From Alkalicoccus halolimnae (GTDB taxonomy: Bacteria > Bacillota > Bacilli > Bacillales > Salisediminibacteriaceae), in assembly GCF_008014775.2 (NCBI RefSeq), contig NZ_CP144914.1, positions 1,922,001-1,986,000 of the forward strand: a stretch of DNA of 64,000 nucleotides, given 5' to 3'. Below, piece after piece: positions 1 to 10,563 of the stretch. The notes below the pieces were generated by a model, which worked only from the letters and a program-made list of their open reading frames with translations, did no database searches and was not told the origin of the DNA. Position 1 is the first letter of the stretch. Every line of letters begins with the position of its first letter. The translations under genes and the position numbers were made by a program.

Positions 1-60
1 GCTATTCTTATGATTTTTGTATATTTTATTATCCGCTGACAGGAATGGAAGGAGAAAACT

Positions 61-801
61 ATGAACAGAAAGATTAAACTCGCTGTGCTCGATATGGATG
101 GAACCCTGCTTTCAAACGAACATCAAATTTCCGTTCAGAACAAGCAGGCAGTTAAAAAAGCTTTACAAAACGGTGTGGAAGTAATTATTGCAACAGGGCG
201 CTCCCTTCCTGCCGTCGATATGTTTGCTGAAGAACTTGAACTGAATGATTTTATTATTACAGGTAACGGCAGTGAAATATGGCATTTGCACGGACCGGAA
301 CTGATCGAACGATCATCGCTTGAAAATGAAATGATTGAAATGATGTGGAAAATCAGAAATAAACACGGTGCCAATCATTGGGCGGCTTCCGTCGGGAAAG
401 TCTGGAAGAGAGAGATGCCCGAGAATTTACATGAGCACGAATGGCTTAAATTCGGGTATGACCTGGACAGCGCGGAAATAAAGCAGGCAATTCTTGAAGA
501 ACTTCAGCAGTATGAAGAACTGGAAATAAGCAATTCAAGCCCTCTTAACATTGAAGTGAATGCAAAAGGAGTGCATAAAGCTAAAGCGATAGAATCCGTT
601 CTTCAACGAAAAAAGATTTCCTTTGAAGAGGTCATGACGATAGGTGACAGTCTGAACGACATGAGTATGATCAAAGCGGCCGGAACAGGCGTGGCTATGG
701 GAAATGCTCAGCAGGAAGTGAAAGATGCTGCTGATCACGTTACTTCTTCAAACGTTGAACACGGCGTAGCAGAAGCTTTCCAGTATTTCCGGATTATTTA
801 G
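61..801 (+). CDS. Cof-type HAD family hydrolase
   Basis: Cytoplasmic HAD-superfamily phosphatase of the Cof/YkrA type (246 aa), probably acting on small phosphorylated metabolites; the substrate cannot be read from sequence. Motif I is the nucleophile loop DMDGT, with D11 and D13. Motif II is ATGRS around residues 44-48. Motif IV is GDSLND around residues 195-200. The long insert between motifs II and IV is the C2-type cap typical of the Cof subfamily. An AAGGAG ribosome binding site lies just upstream of the ATG. The gene stands alone, closed by a hairpin terminator that begins at its stop codon. The family assignment is firm and the substrate is unknown. Confidence 0.9.
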   Translation: MNRKIKLAVLDMDGTLLSNEHQISVQNKQAVKKALQNGVEVIIATGRSLPAVDMFAEELELNDFIITGNGSEIWHLHGPELIERSSLENEMIEMMWKIRNKHGANHWAASVGKVWKREMPENLHEHEWLKFGYDLDSAEIKQAILEELQQYEELEISNSSPLNIEVNAKGVHKAKAIESVLQRKKISFEEVMTIGDSLNDMSMIKAAGTGVAMGNAQQEVKDAADHVTSSNVEHGVAEAFQYFRII

Positions 802-823
802 CAGCAGAAATGCTGCTTTTTTT
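801..823 (+). terminator. Rho-independent terminator after the HAD gene
   Basis: The arms GCAGCA and TGCTGC enclose a GAAA tetraloop and are followed directly by seven T residues. The hairpin starts at the last base of the stop codon. The roughly 270 bases from here to the next gene hold no other feature I can support. Confidence 0.85.
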
Positions 824-1097
824 CTTTTAGAATTATCAAATAAACTGATAAGGATAAAAAATGACTCTGTCAGCTTTCATTCTTTTTATTAGTATAAAGC
901 TGCACTACCGGTCTTCTGCGGCATAAATCTAAAACTGGATTACAAGAGCTGTGGATTCTTCTGTCCGCTTTCTTAATGAACTTGTAAACGCTTATAGTTT
1001 CTTCTGTCTTTAAAGCGCATAACGTTTTAAAAATAAAGAAAAGGGTATATACAAAACATAAACAATAGTTATTCAAACACTATACGAGGTGATGATT

Positions 1098-1520
1098 TTG
1101 TATTTAATTCCTGAGCCGCTGCATCCAGCCGTTGTCCATTTACCGATTGCGCTCTGGCTTGTAGGTTCTTTATTTTTACTTCTTTCTTTGTGGAAGCCGT
1201 GGTTCTTTGACAGAGCAGCTTTATGGATGACTGCCATTGGAACTTTTGGAGGCATTATATCTTACCAGACCGGTCCTTCAGCTGTTGGTACGGCAATTGA
1301 GATATATGGAGACTCTGTAGGAGAATTTCTAGGGATTCATCAGCAGTTTGCTTTTTATTCCCTTCTGACTTATATTGTTATTCTTGTACTTCAAATTGTT
1401 AATTTATTCACAAAAAACAAGTATATTCGTTGGATTATAGCTGTTTTAGGTATAGCTGGAGCCCTTCTTGTGTTTGCGACAGGTCATTTTGCGGGAAGAT
1501 TAATGTATGACGGGATATAA
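1098..1520 (+). CDS. DUF2231 domain membrane protein
   Basis: Small polytopic membrane protein of about 140 aa with four hydrophobic segments. The N-terminal HPAVVHLPIALWL and C-terminal GHFAGRLMYDG motifs match the DUF2231 family, whose conserved histidines have led to proposals of a metal- or haem-linked role; function is not established. The start is probably TTG at 1098, because GAGGTGAT at 1086-1093 is a near-perfect Shine-Dalgarno sequence. The ATG at 1092 and GTG at 1089 lie inside or too close to that site. It is followed within 25 bases by a DUF2203 gene on the same strand, so the two are probably co-transcribed. Confidence 0.75.
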   Translation: MYLIPEPLHPAVVHLPIALWLVGSLFLLLSLWKPWFFDRAALWMTAIGTFGGIISYQTGPSAVGTAIEIYGDSVGEFLGIHQQFAFYSLLTYIVILVLQIVNLFTKNKYIRWIIAVLGIAGALLVFATGHFAGRLMYDGI

Positions 1521-1541
1521 TAGGGAAAGGAGGAATGGATG

Positions 1542-1940
1542 ATGGCTAAAAAGTACTTTACTGTGGAGCAGGCGGACAGACTGCTTCCAATTGTTAAAGA
1601 AGAAATAAACGAATTAAAGATTATTCAGAAGGAGTTTGACGATAAATGGTCAGTCTATCACCAGATACAGGAAGAAAAGAAACAGAATGTCCAGACAGAG
1701 ACACCCAGCGTATTTAAATTAGAGTGTGAATTGGAATTTATTGAGCTTCAGGCTCAGCTACATGTTTCCAATATTCAAAAAACAGGTGCACAGTTAAAAG
1801 GTATTGAACCAGGACTCGTAGATTTTCCTTCTTTTAAAGGAAAAAAAGAAATTCTTCTATGCTGGAGAGAAGGAGAAGATAAAATTCAATTTTACCACGA
1901 TCCTAAAGAAGGATTTGCCGGAAGAAAGCCGCTTTATTGA
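1542..1940 (+). CDS. DUF2203 family protein
   Basis: Soluble protein of about 132 aa that matches the DUF2203 family. It has an N-terminal FTVEQADRLLPIV segment, a predicted helical middle, and the characteristic C-terminal block GLVDFPS, then ILLCWREGE, then HDPKEGFAGRKPL. The family has no assigned biochemical function. AAAGGAGG at 1526-1533 serves either ATG 1539 or ATG 1542; the latter has better spacing. It lies just downstream of the DUF2231 gene with no terminator between them. About 150 bases of non-coding DNA follow. Confidence 0.8.
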   Translation: MAKKYFTVEQADRLLPIVKEEINELKIIQKEFDDKWSVYHQIQEEKKQNVQTETPSVFKLECELEFIELQAQLHVSNIQKTGAQLKGIEPGLVDFPSFKGKKEILLCWREGEDKIQFYHDPKEGFAGRKPLY

Positions 1941-2096
1941 GTGACGTCAGTTTAACTGAGTGTCTGTGGATCAGCGTTATCCGGTGCAAAATAGCAATTC
2001 TGACTATTCTGCAGGCACTTTTCTTTACTATTTCTGATTGATTAAAAGCAGGGTGTTCCTGTTAGTATTTATTTTAATGAAAGGAGAATATATTTA

Positions 2097-3092
2097 TTGA
2101 GAGTGACAATTGCAGCCCCGCACTATCATGAATGGAGGGGGAATAAAATAACAGCTGAACGAATGGAACGCGGAGTCCGGAAATCTGGAGTGAGTGTTTC
2201 TATAATATCTTCTACAGATAAGCAGGTTTCAGTGCCGAAAGATACGAATCTGCTACATGGAATGCATGCTTATAAGTTTGCTTTGTTCTATAAAAAGTTA
2301 CATATTGCTCTGCCTTATATAATTACCCTCACAGGTACAGATATAAATGACGATATTGATAACCCTGAGAGACGCCCTGTAGTTCTCGAATGTCTTGAAA
2401 ATGCAGAGTTTATTCATGTCTTTGAGGCTGGTATGAAAGATAAAGCAGTATCTTACCTTCCGGAAGCAGCCTCTAAAATATTTGTAATACCGCAGGGCAT
2501 GAATTTGTTTCCCCGTGAGACAGAAGAAGTAAAGGAATCCGGTAATTTCACTTTCCTGCTTCCGTCAGGCGTCAGAAAAGTGAAAAACATTATGCAGGCA
2601 GTCGATTGCATAGAACGTATTCATGAGAAGCATAACGATGTTATATTAAACGTCCTGGGGCCTGTTATTGAACGTGAAGAAGGCGAAAAATTAAAGAAGA
2701 AAGCAGAGGGGAACAACTGGCTTACTTACGGAGGGGCTGTACCTTTCATCCGGATGGGAAGTTTTTATCTACAGGCGGACGTTGTTTTAAATACCTCACT
2801 AAGTGAAGGGCAGGCATCCTCTATTATGGAAGGAATGGCGGCTGGAAAACCGGTGCTTGCTTCAGACATCCCGGGCAACCGGAGTTTGATACAAAATGAA
2901 GTTAACGGGCTTCTTTACAAGAATGAGAAAGAATTTATTGAAAAGGCAGAGCTTCTTTATCAGGATAAAAGTCTGCGTGAAAAACTGGGTGAAAATGGGA
3001 GAAATTACATTTCAGAGTATCATAATCCTGTTAAAGAATCGGAAGAATTAATAAATCTCTACCAAAAAGCGCTAAGTGATACCGGTCTTTAG
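2097..3092 (+). CDS. GT4-type glycosyltransferase
   Basis: Glycosyltransferase of the GT-B fold, family 4 style, 331 aa. The N-terminal acceptor domain begins with the short strand MRVTIAAP. The C-terminal donor domain includes LPSGVRKVKN (around residue 157) and the E-x7-E region SLSEGQASSIMEGMAAGKP followed by VLASDIPGN (around residues 230-260), which binds the nucleotide-sugar. It is cytoplasmic and lacks a signal peptide. The start is TTG at 2097, ten bases after AAGGAG. No neighbouring cell-wall or exopolysaccharide cluster identifies the acceptor. The fold is confident and the substrate is unknown. Confidence 0.8.
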   Translation: MRVTIAAPHYHEWRGNKITAERMERGVRKSGVSVSIISSTDKQVSVPKDTNLLHGMHAYKFALFYKKLHIALPYIITLTGTDINDDIDNPERRPVVLECLENAEFIHVFEAGMKDKAVSYLPEAASKIFVIPQGMNLFPRETEEVKESGNFTFLLPSGVRKVKNIMQAVDCIERIHEKHNDVILNVLGPVIEREEGEKLKKKAEGNNWLTYGGAVPFIRMGSFYLQADVVLNTSLSEGQASSIMEGMAAGKPVLASDIPGNRSLIQNEVNGLLYKNEKEFIEKAELLYQDKSLREKLGENGRNYISEYHNPVKESEELINLYQKALSDTGL

Positions 3093-3163
3093 CATTAAAG
3101 TGGATATTTATGATAAAGTTAAATAGAACAAGCTAATCATTGGCAGAAATGGAGTGAGTCATT

Positions 3164-3649
3164 ATGGCAGAAGAAACTACGTTCAGAAGTATTATGGGAA
3201 ATTATCCAACGGGTGTGACAGTAATAACAACGAGTTCACCAGAAGGAGAACCAGTGGGATTAACAGTAAATTCATTTACATCTGTATCGATGGATCCAAA
3301 GCTGATCTCATGGTCAATAGATAAGAGCGTCTCGACACATGATATTTTTACGGAGCAGGAATCATTTGCAGTTCACACACTGGCACATAACCAGGGAGAT
3401 ATCTGCATGCTGTTTGCAACTAAAGGAACAGATCGTTTCAGTCAAATTGACTGGCATTCATCTGAAAATAATTTACCGATCATTCATGGTTATTCAGGAC
3501 TTCTGGAATGTAAAGTTCATAAAACAGTGGATGCCGGGGACCATACGATGCTGATTGGCGAAGTAGTCAATGCTCATAATCAGGAAACAGAGCCTCTGCT
3601 TTACCATCAGCGTGTTTTCGGGGCAATACCAAAAGAGTTTTATAAGTAA
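3164..3649 (+). CDS. Flavin reductase family protein (FMN-binding split barrel)
   Basis: Protein of 161 aa in the HpaC/NTAB flavin reductase family. These enzymes reduce free FMN or FAD with NAD(P)H for partner monooxygenases, or bind FMN. Visible signatures are GNYPTGVTVITT near residues 12-23, GLTVNSFTSVSMDP around 37-50, and the C-terminal LLYHQRVFGAI segment. No partner monooxygenase is adjacent, so the physiological acceptor is unknown. The ribosome binding site is GGAGTGA upstream of the ATG. A terminator follows within ten bases. Confidence 0.85.
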   Translation: MAEETTFRSIMGNYPTGVTVITTSSPEGEPVGLTVNSFTSVSMDPKLISWSIDKSVSTHDIFTEQESFAVHTLAHNQGDICMLFATKGTDRFSQIDWHSSENNLPIIHGYSGLLECKVHKTVDAGDHTMLIGEVVNAHNQETEPLLYHQRVFGAIPKEFYK

Positions 3650-3656
3650 GAAGCAG

Positions 3657-3682
3657 GGAGGCTGATTTTCAGTCTCCTTTAT
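3657..3682 (+). terminator. Terminator after the flavin reductase gene
   Basis: The arms GGAGGCTGA and TCAGTCTCC (nine pairs, one G-T) enclose a TTT loop, followed by a short T-rich tail. It lies seven bases after the stop codon. Confidence 0.6.
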
Positions 3683-3696
3683 TAAGATTAATTTCT

Positions 3697-4605
<909 letters not shown>

Positions 4606-4856
4606 GATGTCTCCTCCTTAACAGTGTTAATCTTTCATTCACTACCTATAATATACCTAATAAATTTTAAAGTTTAAATCATGTACTTTTATAGTCCTTA
4701 TGGTATTCTTTTCTTTGCTGTCGGAATAAATTATGATTATTTATTTACAGTGGTATATTACTGTAATTAATATATCATAAGATAATCCATACAATTAAAC
4801 TGAAAATAGACCCAGACTGCCCTCTTTTAGAAAGAAGTGCAGTCCGTTATCTATTT

Positions 4857-7277
4857 CTATAATTCCTTCCAGCAGTCCTTAATGACACCGTGCTGATCAA
4901 GATCAATAGCAAAGGAACCATTTGTGTAGCGGTCTCCGAAGCGTATCTCCTGCGCATGAAATGTATGAACAGCTGCATCTTTTGTTTGAATAAACACCGT
5001 CTCGTTTTTATTTATTAACCCTCCACAGATTATTCTGTGCGGATTCTTTTTTAACTCTTTCAGTATACGTATACCTCGAGTCGCTCTTCCTTGAGCTTCC
5101 AGCTTATCTACAGACATTTTTTTAATTGCTGCTCTCTGCGTAACTAAATATATATCCTCTTTTAAAACGTTATTCCATACTCCGGATGCAGCAAGACTGT
5201 CCCCGTCTTTTAAGTTAATTGCCTTCATTCCTGATGTTCTCTGACCCGTCGGACTTACTTCTGTTTCCGAATACCGAAGAGCATAGCCTTCATTTGTCAT
5301 TAATATTACATCGTCACTGCCGGTTGTATTGTGAACCTGCAGAACTTCATCATTGTTCTTCAGTTTTACTGCCATTAAAGCTTTTGAATAACGCTGCGCC
5401 TCATAATCGCTTAAAGGGGTTCGTTTAATCATACCGTTTTTCGTAACAAAAGTAAGATATCCTTCAGCTTCTTTAAAAGATTTTACCGGGAGTGCAGCAA
5501 TAATTCTGTCTTCCTGATTCACTGAAACTACATTAGCTACGTGCTGTCCGCTTTCTTTCCATTTCGTCTCCGGAAGCGTATGGACCGGTACATAGATGTA
5601 GGAGCCGTTTTTCGTGAACAGCAGCAGCGTATCTGTCGTATTAATTTCTGAGCTGAATAGAAGACGGTCAGTTTCTTTCATGACAGGATCTTCTCCATTT
5701 GAAGCCGTATAACTGCGGAGGCTGGACCTTTTCACATACCCTTCTTTCGTAACGGATACACGAACTTCTTCAGAAGGGACAACAACTTCCAGATTAATTT
5801 TTATCTCTTCAATTTCGTCTTCTACTGCTGTTCTTCTTTCATCTGTAAACTCTTTTTTCACCTGTTTCAACTCTTTTTTCATCTGGGAGGCAAGTTTCTT
5901 ATCAGAAGCTAGCAGTGCTTCCCATCCTTCGATATTCTTCTGCAGTTCAGCAGCTTCTTTTTCAAGAGTTGTTACGTCTGTATTTGTTAAACGGTACAGC
6001 TGCAGAGTTACGATAGCTTCAGATTGCTGAGGTGAAAAAGAGAATCTTTCTTCTAATTTATCTTTCGCGTCTTTTTTATCGGAAGCGCTGCGGATAACGG
6101 TAATTACTTCGTCAAGGATCGAAATAGCTTTAATAAGCCCTTCTACTATATGAGCACGATCTTTTGCTTTTTCAAGCTCGTATTCTGTTCTGCGGACAAT
6201 GACTTCCTTCTGGTGTTCAGTATACGCCGTCAGGAGCTGTTTTAAACTCATCAGCTGAGGAGTTTTCCGGGCAATAGCCACCATATTGAAATTAAACGTT
6301 GTCTGCAGATCAGTTGATTTATATAAAAAGTTCAGTACACCTTTTGCGTCTGCTTCTTTCTTCAGTTCAATAACTATTCGCATTCCCGTACGATCTGTTT
6401 CATCACGCACTTCTGCCAGACCGTCCACTTTTTTATCAATTCGCAGTTCATCCATTTTTTTAACGAGTGCTGCTTTATTAATCTCAAAAGGGATTTCCGT
6501 AATAACTATCTGCTCCCTGCCTCCCCGGAGTGATTCTATTTCAGCTTTCCCTCGGACGACGACTTTTCCTTTACCGGTTTCGTACGCTTTTTTGATACCT
6601 TCGACTCCCTGAATAATTCCTCCTGTAGGAAAATCAGGTCCTTTAATGTGCTTCATCAGATCATCAATTGAAGCATCCGGGTTGTCTATAATTTCCACTG
6701 CGGCATCAATAACCTCACTGATAGCATGAGGAGGTATATCAGTAGCATAACCACTTGAAATACCGGTCGATCCGTTGACCAGCAGGTTTGGAAAAGCTGA
6801 TGGAAGAACGACAGGTTCTTCCTGGGAATCATCAAAGTTCGGCATGAAATCCACTGTATTTTTATCTATATTTTCCAGCATTTTTTCTGATAGTGATGCG
6901 AGACGTGCTTCCGTATAACGCATTGCAGCCGGCGGGTCACCATCAACAGATCCGTTATTACCATGCATTTCCACAAGAGGCATTCTCATTTTCCAGTCCT
7001 GGCTCTGACGGATCATGGCTTCATAAACGGAAGAATCTCCGTGAGGATGATAGTTACCGATCACATTACCAATGGTTTTTGCTGCTTTCCTGAACGGTTT
7101 ATCCGAAGTATTCTTATCATGGTACATCGCATAAAGAATTCTTCTCTGAACCGGTTTTAAACCGTCCCGCGCATCGGGAAGAGCTCGGTCCTGTATAATA
7201 TATTTACTGTACCTGCCGAAACGGTCGCCTAATACTTCTTCTAGCGGCAGATCTAGATAACGTTCTTTATCAGCCAA
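4857..7277 (-). CDS. parC: DNA topoisomerase IV subunit A
   Basis: Breakage-reunion subunit of topoisomerase IV, which decatenates sister chromosomes; 806 aa, the same length as B. subtilis ParC (GrlA). The catalytic tyrosine is Y121 in AAMRYTEARL. The quinolone-determining region reads HPHGDSSVYE, so the residues equivalent to S. aureus S80 and E84 (here S82 and E86) are the susceptible wild type. The C-terminal half carries the beta-pinwheel repeats. It starts three bases after the parE stop, so the two are translationally close and co-transcribed from the parE promoter. Confidence 0.97.
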   Translation of the reverse strand: MADKERYLDLPLEEVLGDRFGRYSKYIIQDRALPDARDGLKPVQRRILYAMYHDKNTSDKPFRKAAKTIGNVIGNYHPHGDSSVYEAMIRQSQDWKMRMPLVEMHGNNGSVDGDPPAAMRYTEARLASLSEKMLENIDKNTVDFMPNFDDSQEEPVVLPSAFPNLLVNGSTGISSGYATDIPPHAISEVIDAAVEIIDNPDASIDDLMKHIKGPDFPTGGIIQGVEGIKKAYETGKGKVVVRGKAEIESLRGGREQIVITEIPFEINKAALVKKMDELRIDKKVDGLAEVRDETDRTGMRIVIELKKEADAKGVLNFLYKSTDLQTTFNFNMVAIARKTPQLMSLKQLLTAYTEHQKEVIVRRTEYELEKAKDRAHIVEGLIKAISILDEVITVIRSASDKKDAKDKLEERFSFSPQQSEAIVTLQLYRLTNTDVTTLEKEAAELQKNIEGWEALLASDKKLASQMKKELKQVKKEFTDERRTAVEDEIEEIKINLEVVVPSEEVRVSVTKEGYVKRSSLRSYTASNGEDPVMKETDRLLFSSEINTTDTLLLFTKNGSYIYVPVHTLPETKWKESGQHVANVVSVNQEDRIIAALPVKSFKEAEGYLTFVTKNGMIKRTPLSDYEAQRYSKALMAVKLKNNDEVLQVHNTTGSDDVILMTNEGYALRYSETEVSPTGQRTSGMKAINLKDGDSLAASGVWNNVLKEDIYLVTQRAAIKKMSVDKLEAQGRATRGIRILKELKKNPHRIICGGLINKNETVFIQTKDAAVHTFHAQEIRFGDRYTNGSFAIDLDQHGVIKDCWKEL

Positions 7278-7280
7278 AAC

Positions 7281-9245
7281 TTATTCCTCCTCTGTTACAT
7301 GCAGACTTTCATTTTCGAGTATGTTCGAATCGTCATTCAGCCCGAATTTCACATTTTTTTCAATCCATTTACGTCTCGGTTCAACTTTATCTCCCATCAA
7401 TGTGGAGATCTGCCTTTCTGCTCTGGCAATGTCATCAATCGTTACACGAACAAGAGTTCTTGTTTCTGGATCCATAGTCGTTTCCCACAACTGGGTCGCA
7501 TCCATTTCCCCAAGACCTTTGTAGCGTTGAACTGAATAGCCTTTTCCGACGTTTTTAGCAGCTTTGCCAAGTCCTGTTTCATCCCATGCATATTCAGCCT
7601 TTTGTTTTTTTCCTGCTCCTCTGCTTACTTTGTAAAGAGGCGGAAGGGCAATATAAATACGTCCGGCTTCTACGAGCGGCCGCATGTAGCGGTAAAAAAA
7701 AGTCAGCAGCAGCACCTGAATGTGTGCTCCGTCGGTATCAGCATCAGTCATAATAACAATTTTGTCATAGTTTATGTTTTCAATGTCAAAATCCGTTCCG
7801 ACATCACCGCCGATGGCATAAATAATCGTGCGGATTTCTTCATTTTTCATAATATCTGCGAGTTTTGCCTTTTCAGTATTAATAACTTTACCCCGTAATG
7901 GAAGCACAGCCTGAAACTTCCTGTCACGTCCCTGTTTGGCAGAGCCTCCTGCAGAATCTCCTTCCACTAAATAAAGCTCGTTTCTGCGTGGATTTTTCGA
8001 CTGAGCAGGGGTAAGTTTACCGGAAAGCATCGCATCTTTTCGGTTGTTTTTTTTGCCGGTGCGGGCTTCTTCGCGCGCTTTTCTGGCTGCTTCACGAGCC
8101 TGGGAAGCTTTAATCGATTTTTTTATCAAATTATTACTAAAATCAGGATTTTCCTCAAGGTAGTATGTGAATTTTGCTGTAATAACCTGGTCAACCGCCG
8201 ATCTGGCTATGGAAGTACCCAGTTTACTTTTTGTCTGTCCTTCGAACTGAAGAAGTTCTTCCGGTACACGTACGGATAGAACCCCGGTAAAACCTTCTCT
8301 AATATCACTTCCGTCGAGATTTTTATCCTTTTCTTTTAAGAGCGCCAATTTTCTGGCATGTTCATTAACAGCCCGTGTTATCGCTGCCTTAGCCCCAAGT
8401 TCGTGGGTTCCTCCATCTTTCGTGCGCACGTTATTTACAAAAGACAGCAAATTTTCTGTATAGGCATCGTTATACTGAAAGGCAAAGTCCACTTCAATTT
8501 GTTCACTTTCCCCCGTTACAGAAATAACCGGATGCATCGTTTCTTTATCTTCATTTAAATAGCCGACAAAAGCTTCAAGGCCCGTCTCGAATAAAAACGT
8601 TTCCTGATTGTCATTCCTTTTATCAATCAGTTCCAGAGTCGTACCTTTCAGTAGAAATGCTGCTTCTCTCAACCTCTCAGCTACGGTATCATAATGAAAA
8701 GAGACAGTCTGAAAAATATCCCGGTCCGGCCAGAAGGTCAGCTCCGTTCCACTTTTAGCTGTATTCCCTTTTTTCTCAAGTGTAGTAACCGGCTTGCCTC
8801 CGTCAGCGAACTTTTGTTCGTAAATCGTTCCATCGCGGAAAATTTTCACTTTTAATGAAGAGGAGAGAGCATTTACAACAGATGCCCCTACCCCGTGGAG
8901 ACCACCGCTCGTCTTGTACCCTCCCTGACCGAACTTACCTCCTGCGTGGAGTACAGTCAGAATAACTTCCGGTGTCGGCTTGCCGGTAACGTGCATTCCT
9001 ACCGGAAGACCTCTTCCGTTATCTGCCACCGTTACGCTGTGATCTTTGTGAAGGATGACAGTAATTTTATTGCCGAACCCGGCCAGTATTTCATCTACGG
9101 AATTATCTACAATTTCAAATATTAAATGATGCAGACCTCTATGATCTGTACTGCCGATATACATTCCCGGTCGTTTACGGACCGCTTCCAGTCCTTCCAG
9201 AACCTGTATGGCATCATCGTTATAGTCGAAAACCTGTTTTTTCAC
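7281..9245 (-). CDS. parE: DNA topoisomerase IV subunit B
   Basis: ATPase subunit of topoisomerase IV, 654 aa. The GHKL ATP-binding motifs are RKRPGMYIGS, DNGRGLPVG and GGLHGVGASVVNAL. The TOPRIM domain carries YLVEGDSAGGSAKQGRDR (around residue 420) and the metal-binding DADTDGAHI. Translation starts at GTG 9245 behind AAAGGGG. It is the first gene of the parE-parC operon. As in B. subtilis, the CoA-binding yneT gene lies next to it, although here yneT is on the same strand and upstream. Confidence 0.97.
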   Translation of the reverse strand: MKKQVFDYNDDAIQVLEGLEAVRKRPGMYIGSTDHRGLHHLIFEIVDNSVDEILAGFGNKITVILHKDHSVTVADNGRGLPVGMHVTGKPTPEVILTVLHAGGKFGQGGYKTSGGLHGVGASVVNALSSSLKVKIFRDGTIYEQKFADGGKPVTTLEKKGNTAKSGTELTFWPDRDIFQTVSFHYDTVAERLREAAFLLKGTTLELIDKRNDNQETFLFETGLEAFVGYLNEDKETMHPVISVTGESEQIEVDFAFQYNDAYTENLLSFVNNVRTKDGGTHELGAKAAITRAVNEHARKLALLKEKDKNLDGSDIREGFTGVLSVRVPEELLQFEGQTKSKLGTSIARSAVDQVITAKFTYYLEENPDFSNNLIKKSIKASQAREAARKAREEARTGKKNNRKDAMLSGKLTPAQSKNPRRNELYLVEGDSAGGSAKQGRDRKFQAVLPLRGKVINTEKAKLADIMKNEEIRTIIYAIGGDVGTDFDIENINYDKIVIMTDADTDGAHIQVLLLTFFYRYMRPLVEAGRIYIALPPLYKVSRGAGKKQKAEYAWDETGLGKAAKNVGKGYSVQRYKGLGEMDATQLWETTMDPETRTLVRVTIDDIARAERQISTLMGDKVEPRRKWIEKNVKFGLNDDSNILENESLHVTEEE

Positions 9246-9348
9246 AATTGTTACCCCTTTCTCTTTCCCTGCCGCTCATTCTTCTTAGTGCCGTTATCAC
9301 TTTATCACAGTTTGAACACTAATTCACGAGGAAGTATGCACTTACTAT

Positions 9349-9377
9349 TATTAACGGAAACCCCGCCTGTTTGTCAA
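9349..9377 (-). promoter_or_regulatory. Probable SigA promoter of parE-parC
   Basis: Reading the minus strand, a consensus TTGACA (-35, at 9377-9372) is followed after 17 bases by TTAATA (-10, at 9354-9349). It is about 105 bases upstream of the parE start. The rest of the 440-base parE-yneT gap holds a terminator (9576-9615) and nothing coding. Confidence 0.5.
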
Positions 9378-9575
9378 ACGTATGTACGCATTTTCACAAA
9401 ATCTTATTATCACCTATTGCAGTATTATTCGGTTTTATCATCTTATGATGTCGTTATTTTAACAATTTGCAATTCCGATCTCCTGCAAATAACAAATCCT
9501 TCTATTTAAACGCTTTTTCGATTATTTCTTGTAAACATGGAATCGAATGAAGACAATTGAGGCAGAAGGAAACAT

Positions 9576-9615
9576 AGAAAAATGCCTTCATAACATAATT
9601 TGTCATGAAGGCATT
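9576..9615 (-). terminator. Terminator after yneT
   Basis: On the minus strand the arms AATGCCTTCAT and ATGAAGGCATT (eleven pairs) are followed by TTTC. It lies about 70 bases downstream of the yneT stop and closes that transcription unit before the parE promoter. Confidence 0.75.
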
Positions 9616-9687
9616 GAAAGGTTTTATTGTGCTGTTCGTATATCAGATCTTCCATTTACCTATAACGGGAATGCGTTCACTGCTCCT

Positions 9688-10092
9688 TTAATTTTTTAGG
9701 AGCATTGTGTGTTCAACTTTAATACAGGAATCCATTTCCACCTGTTTTCCGTGCTTTTTGAGCAGTTTTTCAGCTTCCTCGTCATATACTCCCAGCTGAG
9801 CCCAGAAAACAGGGATGTCTGTCTTAACAGCTTCTTCTGCCAGGGCCGGCAGATATTCACTTCGTCGGAAAACATTTATTATGTCAACCGATGCAGGCAG
9901 ATCACCAATTGAATCAACCGATTTTTTTCCGAGCACCTCGGAAACAGTTGGATTTACAGGGGTGATTTCATAACCTGCCTTAAGAAGAAATTCCGTTATC
10001 TGATAGGAGGTTCGGTGCGGCTTATCCGACAAACCAACGACAGCGATATGTTTTGCATTTTCGAGAACTTTTCTTCTTTCTTCCGTGTTCAT
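9688..10092 (-). CDS. yneT: CoA-binding protein (YneT/YccU family)
   Basis: Small Rossmann-fold CoA-binding protein of 134 aa. The N-terminal VVGLSDKPHRTSYQITEFL is the dinucleotide/CoA-binding loop, and the C-terminal block PVFWAQLGVYDEEAEKL plus VEMDSCIKVEH is typical of the YccU family. It is likely a cytosolic CoA-binding switch or stress protein; no enzymatic reaction is known. It follows the UspA gene on the same strand with a 13-base gap, so the two form an operon. Synteny with parE matches the yneT locus of B. subtilis. Confidence 0.85.
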   Translation of the reverse strand: MNTEERRKVLENAKHIAVVGLSDKPHRTSYQITEFLLKAGYEITPVNPTVSEVLGKKSVDSIGDLPASVDIINVFRRSEYLPALAEEAVKTDIPVFWAQLGVYDEEAEKLLKKHGKQVEMDSCIKVEHTMLLKN

Positions 10093-10105
10093 AATATCCC
10101 TCCGG

Positions 10106-10528
10106 TTATTTAACTATCATCACAGCACATTTTGCTCTTTTGGCTACTTTATGGCTGACACTGCCCAAGACCATCTGCTGGAACTGATTCAGTCCCCGGC
10201 TTCCGATAACGACTAAATCAGCTCCCATATCATTTGCTTCTCTTACTATAGTAGGTCCCGGTTCTCCGAAGACATGCTTCACGTGAAAAGGAACCTGCGT
10301 TTCTTCCATTATATTGATCAGGGCCTGGACTCTTTTTTTTCTATGATCAGGAATATCACGAGGATTCATTTCTTCATCCATAACATCTGTACGGGAAGGC
10401 AGGTCATCGACAACGTGTATTAACGTAATTTCTGCGCCGTCAGTCCGTTCAGCAATATAAACGGCTTTTTCACAAGCGCGCAGGGAATGCTGGGATCCAT
10501 CTCCGGCCAGTAATATATTTTTAATCAT
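10106..10528 (-). CDS. Universal stress protein (UspA family)
   Basis: Protein of 140 aa with the UspA fold. It begins IKNILLAGDGSQHS and carries the ATP-binding signature G-x2-G-x9-GS near the C-terminus (GSRGLNQFQQMVLGS). Family members bind ATP and accumulate under starvation, redox or osmotic stress. Here it lies directly downstream of the OpuF-type osmolyte importer and upstream of yneT on the same strand, which fits a salt- or stress-response group. The co-regulation is inferred only from position. Confidence 0.88.
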   Translation of the reverse strand: MIKNILLAGDGSQHSLRACEKAVYIAERTDGAEITLIHVVDDLPSRTDVMDEEMNPRDIPDHRKKRVQALINIMEETQVPFHVKHVFGEPGPTIVREANDMGADLVVIGSRGLNQFQQMVLGSVSHKVAKRAKCAVMIVK

Positions 10529-10563
10529 GATTATCTCCCTCCTGATACGGTCTTTTAAAGAAC

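Noticed and set aside
9372..9386. Possible LexA (SOS) box upstream of parE
   Set aside because: The sequence AAACGTATGTACGC has only partial similarity to the Bacillus box CGAAC-N4-GTTCG; the outer GAAC/GTTC halves are not both present.
9126..9509. 127-codon plus-strand frame over the parE start and upstream gap
   Set aside because: It is largely antisense to parE and its promoter, with no ribosome binding site or protein-like composition.
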